Assembly: GCA_950295325.1 (NCBI GenBank)
Contig: OX485803.1
Coordinates: forward strand, 59,721,554 to 59,785,553
Reading direction: 5' to 3'
DNA from: Polytrichum commune
Taxonomy: Eukaryota; Streptophyta; Polytrichopsida; Polytrichales; Polytrichaceae
DNA length: 64,000 bases
Position 1 is the stretch's first letter; the number at the start of each line of letters is the position of its first letter. Of the stretch, positions 10,274-22,159 are shown one piece after another. The notes under the pieces are model-generated. The model saw nothing but the letters and a program-made list of their open reading frames with translations. It was not told where the DNA came from and did no database searches. Made by a program: the position numbers and the translations under genes.

Positions 10274-10437
10274 ATAACATTATTCAGATCCATAATTATA
10301 TTTTGTGAGACTAAGAGTATTCCATGAAATATTCTCGGATATTTTTCAAGTTCAGACTAAATGTGGAAAATATATAGGAAATTCTATGGGATATTTGTAG
10401 TTCTACAAAACACTGTTATGAATCTGAATAATGTTAT
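10274..10437. mobile_element. MITE-like element with ~24-bp inverted ends
   Basis: Left end ATAACATTATTCAGATCCAT; the reverse complement of the right end is ATAACATTATTCAGATTCAT. The 164-bp unit is AT-rich and non-coding. No clear target-site duplication. Confidence 0.65.
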
Positions 10438-13400
10438 AAATAGTAAGAATTGGAAGAGGGAACCATTTTCATTGGAAACCATACTTTGTGATGCCAACAT
10501 GGTTGCCACACCCCAGTAGAAGAAGACCTCTTATGTTTATAGATCATGTAGTGATGGCCTAAGGTTGAATCTTGGAAATGCAACCCATTCATGTGTGTCC
10601 CCTATTTGAGCCTATACATAAAAAGGTTGAGTTCCCCTCAATGTTATTCAAACATGGAGTTAACCATGAAGGCCTAATATGAAGTTGAGGCTCTCAACCT
10701 CAAATGAATAGATCTTGATCATAAACACATATATTTTAAATATGCAATTAAAACTTGTTTTATTGTGCAACTATCGGGAGCATGTATCATCTGGAAAAAG
10801 CTTGATTAGAGAGAAAAAGAAGAAATTCACAAGTTATTATATACACTTCTTGAAGTGCTCACATCTCATGAAATGTTTTGGCATTGCTTCCACTTGAAGA
10901 ACGTATATTGTTTGTGCTTTCCATTATGGAATTTATGATATTTATAGTATCCTACGATAGCTACTATGATATCCTATGACTATATGATTTTAGCCAATCT
11001 TATAAAGTATCTCATAAAACCACACTAAGATTTTTGTTCATAGTGATTTATTTTTATTTTTTTGTAGTAAATACATTATGGGCGAGTCAGAAAAGATTTC
11101 TCCAAATTCCAATCATATGGATCATTATACAGTGCTTTACAACATCTCAAAAAAACCCACTAGAAGCATGAGTTTATGATACATCTTACAATGTGAAATA
11201 GCCACAAACCTTACGAATGCAATATTAATTTTTTCCTCACAAGCAGATGTAGCCTCTTAGTGGGAGAATCGCGACTTAAGGTTAAATTATGTGAGACATG
11301 TTTGTTGTGTTCGTCTTATGTTTTGGAAACTTAAGCTCATGCCAATTGGCACACAATCCTTTATGGCACTCACGAAAATACCCCCATTTTCACCTCCATG
11401 AAAGAGGGGCATTGGGACATGACATCTCACTTACTGGCACAATTAACAAAGGATGACTTATACATGAACAAATATCCTAGGAGAAAAATATAAAGTTTGT
11501 CGAGATAATTTTGTGGAAGAATGCCAACAAAGGCCAAATTGTTGTACAGACCTTAGGGAGACCTTGTGTTATTTGCCTGATAAGAATAAACTCTATCCCA
11601 TCATCCCAAATAGTGAGACGAATTTCATCCATTGCAAGGAACGCCTTAGGGAAGGAGGAAAGGACTCCCCCAAACCTTAATGAGGAGCTCATTCCCCCCC
11701 CCCCCCCCTCATCATGTGTTCATGTGGCTAACAAGGGTGTGTGAGCTCAGAGGGGTGTGAAAATTTTGAGTGTGGCGTGGCTAGGCTATGAGTTCCATCT
11801 TTTTTTTCCCCTTTACAATGCTTTGAAGATTGCTTGTGGAGTGTACGCATTTTGGGTTTAGGAACTTGTTGTGTGAGGAGGATGCATTCATTCAGTGGGC
11901 CTGGATGTCTTCAACCATTGCAAGGCCATTCATTCTCCTAGCTTGATCACGTCATTAGATTTGAGCTTGATTGCCAAATACAAATGATTTGATAATCCTA
12001 CGATTTGTAAGCTTTTCACAATATAGGAGAGATACATGTGCAACAAACTATTGTATTTATCTTCATTTCTTGGTAATTAATCCTCAAGCGATGATTTAAA
12101 TATGTAGATAGAATGAATACTTATCGTGTACAACATCCATAACTAGCTAGTCACATTTTAGGGTCAGAAATTGAACTTTAACTAGTGCGAGTGATTCCTC
12201 AACTTCACTTAGCTATCGTTGTGATGAGAATCTTGGTGATCCATCCAAGGAGGTGAGAATCCAAGGAGCTAAGAATGGTGAATTGGTTAGATTAACATTT
12301 AAGAAGGACATTGATTTGTAGTCTAATGATTCTTCGATTTGTGAAAAGCAAGCTTGCAGTGATTATGATTTGCTCAACCTTGTTTCTACTCACTGTCACC
12401 AACTACATGTGTAGCTTTTGCATCTATACTTCATGATTTAATACACATGTAGTTCCGTGATCTATACTCATCTTTTCTCATAAATGCCATATATAAAAGT
12501 ACCTTAGTTAGTCAACTAAATAGTAACCAATTCTTAAACAAAGCTAGTTTGACTTGTGAAAAAAATTGGTATATTTTAATCATTCTACTAATTATCTAAG
12601 TATTGCTTCTTCTACTTTTGCTTGTCTATTGGATTGGGCTCAAATTGCAGAGTATACTTTGAGCAAAGGCGGTGAACATTGAAGACATTTGCTACAAAGG
12701 TTGGGGGAAAGTGAACAATGGGGAGAGTTGCAATTGCAATTGCAACTAGTGTGGCAACGTCACAAATGTGGGATTCTATTGGATAGGAAGGGTGCAGAAG
12801 ATGCAAAGGAAAGTCAAATCAAAATAGGGACTATCAAGACAACCTGAGGACCTTTTAAACAAACCATCATCCAATGGGAAGAAAATTGGGTCTAGTTGCA
12901 ATATTATGGTCTTATTGTACGGGTTTTCTAAAGATAGAGGCTCTTTGAATTACAAATATGATGCTTTGAACTATAAGTGGATAGATGACAATTTAGTTGT
13001 ATCAACCATGACAATGACATATCAACCATCCTCCAAGTTGTATGCATTGGATAGCAATGATGCTAAGTGTCTAGCAGAATTCATTTCTACTTGAGGTTTA
13101 GTTGTCTATGTATATGCTAGACCTTATTGGTTCATACTTAAACCATTTGTGATACTTTCTTTACATTGTATCTCATCAAGAATGATTTTCATTGCTATGT
13201 TTTTGTTTATTGGAATCTTGAAAAATGCCTCTATTACTTCTAGTCCAACTTTCAAAGTTTTTAATTCCTTAAGATAAATACATGGTTATGGATATATAAG
13301 CTCTGGAATTTTATAATTAACATATCATCCCATCAAAAAGGCTTGAATTCCAATAATATATAATTATATGGTCCGTAGAATCTATGCCCAAAAATACCCC

Positions 13401-13659
13401 CAAAAATATGTTGGATATCACACACATATGCAACATTTTAAACTAAGTGACCCCCCCCCCCCCCTCCGCCGGATCATACTTCCAACCCCTCATTTCTTGG
13501 ACCAATGGTGTTTGTCGTTGCGGATTACTTCATGCAACATCTAGATTTGCACAAAGGGGCTCTATTGACCTTCCTTCTAGGCACTTCATTGTCTCATGTC
13601 ATAATATTGACACTCTATAATTGTGTGGACCCAAAATGGCTAATTATAAAAGTGATGGG
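10438..13659. other. Gene-free stretch, 3.2 kb
   Basis: AT-rich sequence with only short random ORFs (the longest about 77 codons). Poly-C runs occur near 11,694-11,708 and 13,450-13,464. I recognise no gene, RNA or transposon in it. Confidence 0.5.
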
Positions 13660-13985
13660 TCGAAAAAGATACAATGATAGGCCAGATTCAATGTTTAACC
13701 AAATGGGTCTTGTTTCACACACATGTGATCATTTTTGGGTGCCATTGAGTTAACCATTTTGTGTGCATTCATACGTAGAGTGGGATATTTTGATGCTAAA
13801 ATAAGGGAGACTCTACTATACAAGTATTTGACTTACTTTCCTCTTTGCAAAATTGTAACTCATTATTTATATGGATTAAAATTAGGAACCAACTTGCATT
13901 CTTCATCACTTCCTCTACTCCACCTCTGAAAAATATTGCACAAATTTCAAGCCACTCTTTCTGGCTAAATTAACTTGTTTTCACC
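13660..13985 (+). repeat. Dispersed repeat family F, copy 2
   Basis: Second copy of the repeat at 8,560-8,890, in the same orientation, lying about 330 bp from the 3' end of the ANGUSTIFOLIA-like gene. Confidence 0.65.
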
Positions 13986-14312
13986 ATTCACCATGCTACC
14001 TTAAATGATTCGTGTAATAATAAAAAGCTGAAAGTAGCAACATTTTGTATTGCTATGATTACAAAGGGCCACCTACTGTATGAACTGCTTTTTCAAGACC
14101 AAAATAGAGTGGCAGGGGCAGACTTGCTTTTGTTATGGGACTCTACACATTAGCTTTCAAATAGCCTCTGGTTCACTTGAAAATAAGTATGTTATAGATA
14201 CACGATTTGTTAGAAGCAATGCCAACAAGTCAAGTCTCAAAAGGACACTCAATCAGCTCCTTCCCATGATGAATATACGTATGTATATATATATGCTCAG
14301 AATTTCTTCTCC

Positions 14313-17300
14313 TCATGCCTGATAAAAAAGTTGTTTGCTTCGGAACTCGTGAGAAGCTCCTTCCCCGGCCCGTTGCATTGTCCCTGACCTAAGGTGGTGC
14401 GCCTTGTCTTGTTTCTCAACTGATTCCTTTTGCCAAGGAAGGTCTTGGAATTTTTCATCCTCATCTTCTGAAGTAGTATTTCCTGGAATAATTCCACCCA
14501 CAAAAAAGGAACGCAGTATAGCTGCTGCTTTTGCCCGAATCTCAGCCCATACCTCCTCACTGTAGTCTGCACTGCGAGGAAGGATCAACACATTCGGCAT
14601 TTCCCTAACCTGTTTCAGAAAAAAAAAACTTATAATGCATTAATGACTGGCAATATGGTGAGGGCTCCTTTAGTGCGTTCATGTAGACATATATAATCAC
14701 AATCATCACTGACATGTTTGTCCCCCTTGGCATGTTGAAGTTAAGATAAATGATCCCACTGACAAGATCATAGTGACACCAGGTTTAAGTTGCTTCCAAT
14801 TTATATGTATGTCACAGAGAATGTTACATTCCATCAGAGGATATGTGCCGCAGAATAAACAGTTGCATAAACGTTTTGAAATTGCATCATTTGAAAAACT
14901 AACAAACTATGTGGTTTACAGAGGATGTTTGTACCCAAGCTTCAAGCCATTGAGGGCCTTCAATACCATCTAGTGCACAGCCTGCAACTGTGCCACTGAT
15001 TAGTGCTTGCTTCAATGCACAATCATCCACAAGGTGACTACTACTGGTATTCACCACCACCGCACCTGCCAAAACATTCCCCCACCATTCAATTTTGTTG
15101 CAGATCAATTTCTATCAAATCGCAAAAAGACATGTTCAATCCAACATTTAATGGCATACTGGTGATCAGTAAACTTCAACCATGCTCATTAAGCTTGACC
15201 TGATCATAACTTTTTTGAGTAGTGTTAGAAAGGCCCTTTTTTAATTTGAGCTCAAGGTCAATTATCGTCATGGAAAAGCTGGAAATTACTTTTTCAGTGG
15301 ACAATGCTGAAGTGTAACATACCTGGTTTAATATGTTGTAGACTATCAGAATTGATAAGCTGTACAGTGTCATTTGTGAGTGCACAATGAAGGGATACTA
15401 TGTCACTATTTGAGAGCAGGTCCTTGAAAGTATCGACTTTCTTTGCTCCTTCAGGGAAGGCTCTCTTCCTAGGCTGATCAATCCTTGCCTGACAGGTGAG
15501 TTTCACATGAACACTATTAAGAAGCCTTGTCACATGCCTCATCACTAAGTCATTCATCACTGTGTGACTCTAGACATTATTCCAACAATCACATCGATAA
15601 TTCTTGAAAGCCTGAACACTAACATATGGATCCCCCCACTTACCATATTCTTGATTGCAATTTGTAACTAAACTGTGCACATTTCTCCTGAGCAGAGAGA
15701 AATGTCAATAACTTTCATTAATGATGGGGTAGTCTGAATCAAAGCAAAGCCCTTCAATTCGACCGCACAAGAATGATCAGAGGAATTCTATAAGTATGCA
15801 ACACAAGCTCTCTGTAGACAGATGCAACGTGCAGTATGGGAGCTAAGGACAAGGCTAGAAGAATAAGACTATTAGGTCATGTGTGCATTCCTTGGGCAAC
15901 CAAGGCCATGATGTGGTTTTTCTTGTGTTAGGCACACTAGATATGATATTTAGTGTCACCAAATTCTAATTGTCTTGCCCAATACTAATTGTAAACCGCA
16001 GTGTAGTGTCACCAACACTAAATGTTAACCCAACATAATTTGTCATTCCTTGTAAATTATTTGGGGGATTATAGATTAACAGTGTTGCAATTACTGTCAC
16101 TTACCAAGTGATTTCGCATCCAAATTTCAATCATCCATGACAATATTTCGTCACAGGTTGCTGACAAGAGAAGGTAGGGTCATTTGGCCAATGGATGAAC
16201 CCATCCATCATCCATGACAATAATTGTTCACTTATTCATAAGAAGTGTCATCCGAAAAGTTACCAGTGACATAAAATACCATATGACACTAAATATCATA
16301 TATTAGTGTAGTAGTTGTGTGACCTTTTCCTTGGCGATTATGCCTCTGCTTTTTCCTTGGAAAACATAGGCATAATCTTGGAAACCACTACACCATTTAT
16401 GGTGTTTAGTGTCACTTACTGTTTGGAGTTACCAAGTAAAGATGTTAATGTTCTATAGTGTCCAAATAACCAATTTGACCTTTTTTGGTAAAATATGAGA
16501 TCTGTAGTAGAAAGTTATAGCTCAACGTAACTCCAAATAGTAAGTGACACTGAATACCATAAATGGTGTAGAGCTTAGTTGAACACAGCGTGTATATATA
16601 TATATATATAAGGAATGCATAAGGAAGATAAGAAGGGACAGAAAAGAGGGGAAAATTACAACGAAGGACGAGGAGAGGAAGGAAGGGTGTAAGGGATGGA
16701 GGGGAGGTACATTTTACTTGTTTTTCTGTAGTCATCGTCCCAATGATGTGACACCTCTGTAGAATTTTCTTTCTCTAAGTATTGGGATAGTGGTCAGCAG
16801 AGTGATAATTAAGTAGAGGTGAAATTTATAATGAAATGCAATGAAAAGCGAACCAGCGAAGGACCTCGCTATTTACAATGATGTGCGCATTTCAAAATGA
16901 CCAGAAGACTTCTGAAGTATGCAAAAACAAGCTCTGTAGATAGATGTGCGTCGAACCATCTGTTATAATTATAAACAAAGTAAACCAGCAGAAGAAGACC
17001 CAGCTGTTGAATTAAATAAATAAAAGGTTCACATGAAAAATTTCAGCAGGTAGGTTTGCCATGCTAAACTCACCTCCTCCTCGGGGTCGAAATATATGAC
17101 CTTCATTCGAAATGCGAGGCTTCGACTTGCAACTGCGCATGCGGATGCCGTGGCACCCACAATCCCAAGCACCATCCCTTTGGACCGCCGCATTCCTCTA
17201 CACGAAGCATGCATGTTTCCCAGCCACCCTGCAGATGCATATCCATGAGAGGCCAGCACATGAGTGTGCCTCAAAAGCCCCAGCAACAATGCCATCACCG

Positions 17301-17733
17301 TATCGGCAATCTCTTCGGCTCTGCCACTGTCTACATGCACCAGCTGCAACCCTAACTCACTTGCCAAGGCAGTGTCGACTGTCTTGTCTGTGCAGCTCAA
17401 AGTGAGGATTAGCTGCCATGGTTGCAACCGTCTTTGCGCAGCACGTGGAAGATATGCCAAAGAGTGGAGCAAGACCGCACCTGCTGCCTCAATTTTGCCC
17501 TCCGCAACTTGTGCTAAGCTTACATGCTCGATGGTTGCCACGCCCCTTAGGGCTACTTCTTCGAGAATGCAGTCTGGTAAACAATTGAGGGCAACCACGG
17601 AAGGCAGTCCAGATGATGCCTCTTGACCATTTCCAATGCTGGCAGCATCCGGTTCAGATGTCAGTGCGAGTGTGCTAATCTTCTCAACCACACCTCTTTT
17701 CTTCTCTGTTTTAGGGTGATGTACCTTGCCCAT
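14313..17733 (-). CDS. AN: ANGUSTIFOLIA / CtBP-like protein (D-2-hydroxyacid dehydrogenase fold), 4 exons
   Basis: Exons: 17733-17074, 15488-15323, 15065-14935, 14609-14313; 417 residues; phases 0, 1, 0. The ATG at 17,733 is the first in frame after an upstream TAG. The product matches plant CtBP homologue ANGUSTIFOLIA: LHSLAYLPRAAQRRLQPWQL, the degenerate NAD motif GIVGATASA with SRSLAF, the DPEEE end of exon 1, LHCALTNDTVQ and QHIKPG, then CALDGIEGPQWLEAW and VLILPRSADYSEEVW. The Arg and His catalytic positions of CtBP dehydrogenases are replaced (NTSSS; PRSADY), as in plant AN, which acts in microtubule organisation and cell shape rather than as a confirmed dehydrogenase. The C-terminus after FFVGGIIPGN is only about 60 residues (SEDEDE and on), whereas Arabidopsis AN is about 636 residues; no further exon is visible downstream. 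Intron 1 (1.6 kb) holds two MITEs. Confidence 0.88.
15935..16311 (+). mobile_element. MITE family A, copy 1 (AN intron 1)
   Basis: Ends are inverted copies of a tip close to CTACACTAAATATGATATTT; each tip is itself almost palindromic (ACACTAAATAT / ATATTTAGTGT). The 377-bp interior is shared with 28,483-28,842 and, in reverse orientation, 37,192-37,575 (words CCAACACTAAATGTTAACCC, CATCCATGACAATATTTCGT). Non-coding. Confidence 0.85.
16388..16571 (+). mobile_element. MITE family B, copy 1 (AN intron 1)
   Basis: Left end CTACACCATTTATGGTGTTT with AGTGTCACTTACT; the right end is its inverted counterpart (AGTAAGTGACACTGAATACC with ATAAATGGTGTAG). Inverted repeats are about 45 bp in a 184-bp element. 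The tip resembles family A, so the two may share a transposase source. Confidence 0.85.
16596..16611. repeat. (TA)n microsatellite
   Basis: A short run of alternating T and A within AN intron 1. Confidence 0.9.
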
Positions 17734-18090
17734 AGCTGGATGATGACACTCTTTCACCAGTGAGAGAGGTCCACTGCTCTAGGCTTGATATTTATATGTG
17801 TCAACCATGACTGCTGAGATGAGATACTCAAACTGTGCCCATTGTAGCATAACTGCACACTCGCATGTCAATAAAGATCGAAAAAAAATGATGAGATAAA
17901 CATATTATCGCAATAAGAATCTAATGTCCATCCCCATGGTGAGACGAGCAGATTGCCAAAGTCTGGCATAATTGAAGGAACCCTGGACTCTGAAGAGACG
18001 ACACCGTATGGAAATGATGCGCTAGCCTCCCCGGTCTTCCTTGCAGCGGCCACAATGCCAGCTGATTTTCTCTGGTAACAACCTTATGCT
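17734..18090 (-). other. Upstream / probable 5' leader of the AN-like gene
   Basis: No competing ORF of quality; an in-frame TAG precedes the ATG. Probably 5' UTR and proximal promoter of the minus-strand AN-like gene; the transcription start cannot be placed. Confidence 0.4.
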
Positions 18091-18575
18091 CCAGGAGTAC
18101 AGAGCACGGTCTCACCTTCGCAAAACCTCACCGCCTAAAATGTTGGTCACCGTTGGAATGCAATCCTCAATGGCATGTAATCCTCGGAGCATACCCACAC
18201 ATCCTCATCTCCCAATTTTCACTATCGTTTCCCGGATGAAAATGCTTCCATACATTTATGAACCTAAACGCTCCCAGACTCACAATGAAGGCACCAATGA
18301 GCTCCAGAAACGAAATGCCACTGAAGTAATAATCTTAAGCCAGGAACACAGAACACGGTCTCAGCGGAGCAAAACCTCGCCGCCTACAACGTCGGTCACA
18401 AATGGCATATAATCCTCGGAATACATCATACACCATCATGCCCTGATTCTCACACCATATCCCATCATTTCCCGGATGAATACGCTGACTATGAAACCCT
18501 AAATGCTCCCGAATCGCAATCATGAAGGCCCCAATGGGCTCCAAAATTTAAATGCCACTGGACGAGGATGTAATT
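18091..18575 (+). repeat. ~245-bp tandem duplication upstream of the AN-like gene
   Basis: Two successive segments (about 18,091-18,340 and 18,341-18,575) share words in the same order: AGAGCACGGTCTCA / AGAACACGGTCTCA, AAAACCTC(A/G)CCGCCTA, TAATCCTCGGA, TTTCCCGGATGAA, CCTAAA(C/T)GCTCCC and AATGCCACTG. Divergence of roughly 20% indicates an old duplication. It lies 360-840 bp upstream of the AN start codon. Confidence 0.75.
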
Positions 18576-19190
18576 AGTACCAAGGTGAGTTTCGAGTGCC
18601 GCCATCATCCATGCCAGCATCACCGCACGCACATTGAACAGCCTGTCTGCAGCCAATAGAAGGTTTGCAGATCGCTGACATGCGGAAGCCAAGGCAAGGC
18701 AAATTAAGGCAAGGCAAGGGAGGAGATTGAAATATGGACAACGCAGTCTGACACAAGTGTCAGACCGCCAAATTCCAATACAAACCAAACCTGCCACAGC
18801 ATCAATGCGGTCTGAATGGGTGGGGAAAGATTCCTGCACTTCACTGCAATAACAGAACTAACACCTAATTATGATGGCAACAGCCAGGAAGATGGCAGCG
18901 GATGGCCGGTGAGCAGAGGAGGAGACGAACTAGAGCAATGGAATTCAGTTAAGGTAGAAGCTCTGGCACATGGCCTTGGCTTCCATAGCCTGGGCGGCCC
19001 TTCACGGACCTGGGCAGAAACAGTAAAAAGTTAAAAAAAGTTAAAAAGTTAAAAAAACTGAACGCGACAGTAAAAAAATTGGTCAAGCAAGTTTTATTTA
19101 TTGTTGGGTAAAATGTAGCCAGTGTGTTTATTGCGTTGGGGGTAAAACGCAGTCTGCGATTCTACCGTTTTTTGTGCGTGATTTTACACA
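18576..19190. other. Gene-free stretch
   Basis: Contains short A-rich repeats (AAAGTTAAAAA units at about 19,025-19,060). No gene or RNA recognised. Confidence 0.5.
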
Positions 19191-19396
19191 CAAGTGATAT
19201 TTCATCCAAATTCCAATCATCCATGACAATATTTCATCACAAGTTGTTGACAAGAGAAGGTAAGGTTTTGGCCAACGGATGAAATCATCCATCGTCCATG
19301 ACAATATTTGTAAACTTATTCATAAGTAGTGTCACCCGGAAAGTTACCATAATGACATTCGATACCATATGAAACTAAATATCATATTTGATGTAG
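19191..19396 (+). mobile_element. MITE family A, 5'-truncated copy
   Basis: Matches the right half of family A (TCATCCAAATTCCAATCATC, GACAAGAGAAGGTA, CATCCATCGTCCATGACAAT) and the right tip, degraded to ATATTTGATGTAG. The left half is missing. Confidence 0.8.
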
Positions 19397-19926
19397 CTAC
19401 CCCCATCTTCTCAAATCCGGGTCAATCTACTAACCTCCTTCTCCAAGTTAAAACCTCCTCCTCCTACTAAAAGTGGTATACAATCCTTTAGTGACCGGCA
19501 CTTGTAAGTTTAAGATTCTTTATTGAGCGTATGGAAGCCTAGCGGCCCATGTTCACGGCCCCCACTTTATAGTGGACTGCCATAATGTGGTTGGATGGCG
19601 GCTTGTGCTTAACTACATGCAAACACCTCCAACCCATTATTATCTAGAATCTAGTGGGTGAGTGGCCTACTCACCCTAAAACCAACACCCCACCCAAAAC
19701 CAACACTTATAAACACCTCCCAAATGCCAACACTCTACTACCTTGAACCATTACCCATGATGTAGGAGTCCCCAAGCTCACGGAGTGTTGGTTTCAGGTG
19801 CCATTAGTGGCCCCACCTTATACCAGCCTCCACTACCTCCATGTAGGGTAAGTAATGGGCTCCACTCTATCTCAAGTCGGTGTAGGGTGGCTTGTTGGTG
19901 CCTATTCTAGACATTCTATAGTAAAG
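19397..19926. other. Gene-free flank of the foldback element
   Basis: No coding potential. The last bases before the insertion (TATAGTAAAG) resemble the LINE 3'-UTR copy at 4,107-4,118, so the foldback transposon probably landed in a LINE copy. Confidence 0.4.
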
Positions 19927-20160
19927 GGGGGCTGCCTAAATACCCCCGACGAGCGTTGTAGCTGTCAGGGCGGCGGGCAAGGGCAGCCCCAAAAAAGCCA
20001 GAGGTTCGGACACCCAACCCTGGCCTAATCCCCCGACCCTGTCCACCCGGTGTCCAGCCCGGCCTCCAACATGGATTCCCGCCTGACCTCCAGCCTGGAC
20101 AGACGCCCGGTTTTCCGGCCGGCTTCCAGCCTGGCTGCCCGCCCCGCCCTCCACCTTTAC

Positions 20161-20545
20161 TAGTGCACCCGCCTTTCATTTGAATTTTTTTGGTTTTGCT
20201 ATGCTCATGGCTGTTGCAATGATGTGAGGAGCTTTGGTGTGTTTGTCAAGAACATGGCGGCGGCCATGCATATGCACTAGATCTTGGTTCTGAGGTTGTA
20301 GGATAGGGCGCTGCTCCAAAAAATGGAATGGATCCATGAGAGGGACACAATTTAGTGCACCCGCCTTTCATTTGAATTTTTTTGGTTTTGCTTTGCTCAT
20401 GGTTGTTGCAATGATGTGAGGAGCTTTGGTGTGGTTGTCAAGAACATGGCGGCGGCCATGCATATGCACTAGATCTTGGTTCTGAGGTTGTAGGACAGGG
20501 CGTTGCTCCAAAAAATGGAATGGATCCATGAGAGGGACACAATTT
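20161..20545 (+). repeat. 192-bp tandem duplication in the left arm
   Basis: Two units start TAGTGCACCCGCCTTTCATT at 20,161 and 20,353. The mirror duplication is present in the right arm at about 22,827-23,203, so the duplication preceded or accompanied formation of the inverted arms. Confidence 0.9.
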
Positions 20546-20559
20546 CATGGCATCCGGCC

Positions 20560-21240
20560 AAGCACATGAACCACATCTTGGATCTGAGGGCGATGGACAG
20601 GGCGTTTTTTGTTTAGGGTTGCAATGGATCCAAGAAAGGGAGATAATTTTGTGGTGGTAGCGAAGCCCATGGACTGGATCTTGGATCTGAGGGCGATGGA
20701 CAAGGCGTTTTTGGTTTAGGGTTGCAATGGATCCAAGAGAGGGGAACATTTTCATGGGAGTGGCGGAACACATGAATTGGATTTTGGATTTGAGGGCGAT
20801 GGACAGGGCGTTGCTAGTTTAGGGTTGCAATGGATCTAAGATAAGGATACAATTTCATGGCATGCGACCAAGCACGTGGACTGAATCTTGGATATGAGGG
20901 CGATGGACAAGGCGTTTTTGGTTTAGGGTTGCAATGGATCAAAGAGAGGGACACAATTTCATAGCATGCGGCCAAGCACATGGACCAGATCTTGGATCTG
21001 AGGGCGATGGACAAGGCGTTTAGGGTTTGAGGTTGCAATGGATCTGAGAGAGGGGCACAATTTTATGGCATGCGGCCAAGCTCATGGACCAGATCTTGTG
21101 TTTCAGGGCGTAGGACAGGGCGTTGATCCCCTGAATGTAATGGATCCAAGAGAGGAAAACAATCTCATAACATGCGGCCAAGTATATAGACCAGATCTTG
21201 TGTTTCAGGGTGTAAGACAAGGCGATGATCCACTGAATAC
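20560..21240 (+). repeat. ~104-bp tandem repeat array inside the foldback element
   Basis: Seven units; the anchor GATCTGAGGGCGATGGACA or a variant occurs at about 20,581, 20,685, 20,787, 20,891, 20,995, 21,097 and 21,201. Each unit also has GGTTGCAATGGATCCAAGAG and GGCATGCGGCCAAGCACATG. Open frames across it on the minus strand are repeats of this unit, not a gene. Confidence 0.85.
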
Positions 21241-21484
21241 AATGGACGGAAATGAGGGAAATCCTTTAAGAATATGGAATTTTGGAGGTGACCCTGAACT
21301 TGCATAGGAGCGATCTACAGTCCATGGACACAGTGGCTACAATGCATATGCAATGGATCTTGGGACAGGAGATGATGCAAACACTTCGGAATTTGATTTC
21401 ATGGCTACTCACAGACTTGGACGATGACCACCTGGAGGATATTTAGTAGATCACAACGTCAACCATGAAAGCCATGCATCTCAC

Positions 21485-21862
21485 CTGAATACAAATGATG
21501 CAGATTTGAATACGCCAGAGTTTATTTCTGTGATGGAAGTACAAATTTCAATCCAAGAGAAGAAGATCCGTCCGTCATGGAGGAATTTGTACCAGAGAGT
21601 CTTGGCATCTGTCCAAGTACCACCTCCTGGCCCTTTTGACAGGACAGATTTAAAGTGGGAGGCCAAGTCCAATCACGGCAATGGTAACATAAAGGATACC
21701 CAGAAGGCTACAATTCATTGGGCTCGGCTAGATGATTTTTTGGAAGGAGAAATGTCAACCCGGCAGTTCCCTTGCACCTTTCATGAGGAATCTAGGCAAT
21801 GCATAAAGAGACAAGACAGGAAGCAAGTACGTGCCGAATCTGCAATTCAAAAGATCAAGTAA
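21485..21862 (+). pseudogene. ORF fragment in the foldback element, unknown function
   Basis: An open frame of about 118 codons from the ATG at 21,506 (in-frame back to about 21,485) ends in TAA at 21,860-21,862. The text is protein-like (RPSWRNLYQRVLASVQVPPP, FPCTFHEESRQC) with Cys/His residues. I do not recognise the family. Its place, ahead of a zinc-finger-like segment at 22,160-22,665 in the same element, suggests an exon of a transposase-associated gene. Confidence 0.4.
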
Positions 21863-22159
21863 CGATTCTTGCGTTTTTTTTTAGGTGTTTTGGGTTTAGG
21901 GTTTAAACATGTAATGGAATTTGCATTTATCCCCTTCGAATTTTGGTTTTTAGATAGCATTGAAGCCTGTCATACACGCATCCTCTGCATGACCTAGTCC
22001 ATATTGTGAACATGTGGTCTATCACGTCGTGAGAGCTTGAACTAACCATGAGACGTGTCCTCCAATGTAGTTATTGGTGCCAATATGGGCCAATGGACTA
22101 CACTAGACAATACAAGGTAGAGGTCCAGAAGGTGTTTGCACATGTGCTATTGGAGAAAA

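Noticed and set aside
17734-17757. Eight-codon upstream extension of the AN-like frame
   Set aside because: The extension begins with GTG; the first in-frame ATG is at 17,733.
18489-18839. 116-codon ORF upstream of the AN-like gene
   Set aside because: Overlaps the diverged tandem duplication, has no domain and lies in the probable leader or promoter.
19916-20179. Gly/Pro/Trp-rich ORFs on the minus strand, with a mirror on the plus strand at 23,179-23,436
   Set aside because: They lie in the GC-rich tips of the foldback arms and owe their near-identity to the inverted repeat; the low-complexity text has no domain.
20438-21220. Series of ORFs on the minus strand with repeated PSDPR-CGSCAWPDAMKL-type text
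   Set aside because: They are translations of the ~104-bp tandem repeat, not a repeat protein; mirrored on the plus strand at 22,651-22,920.
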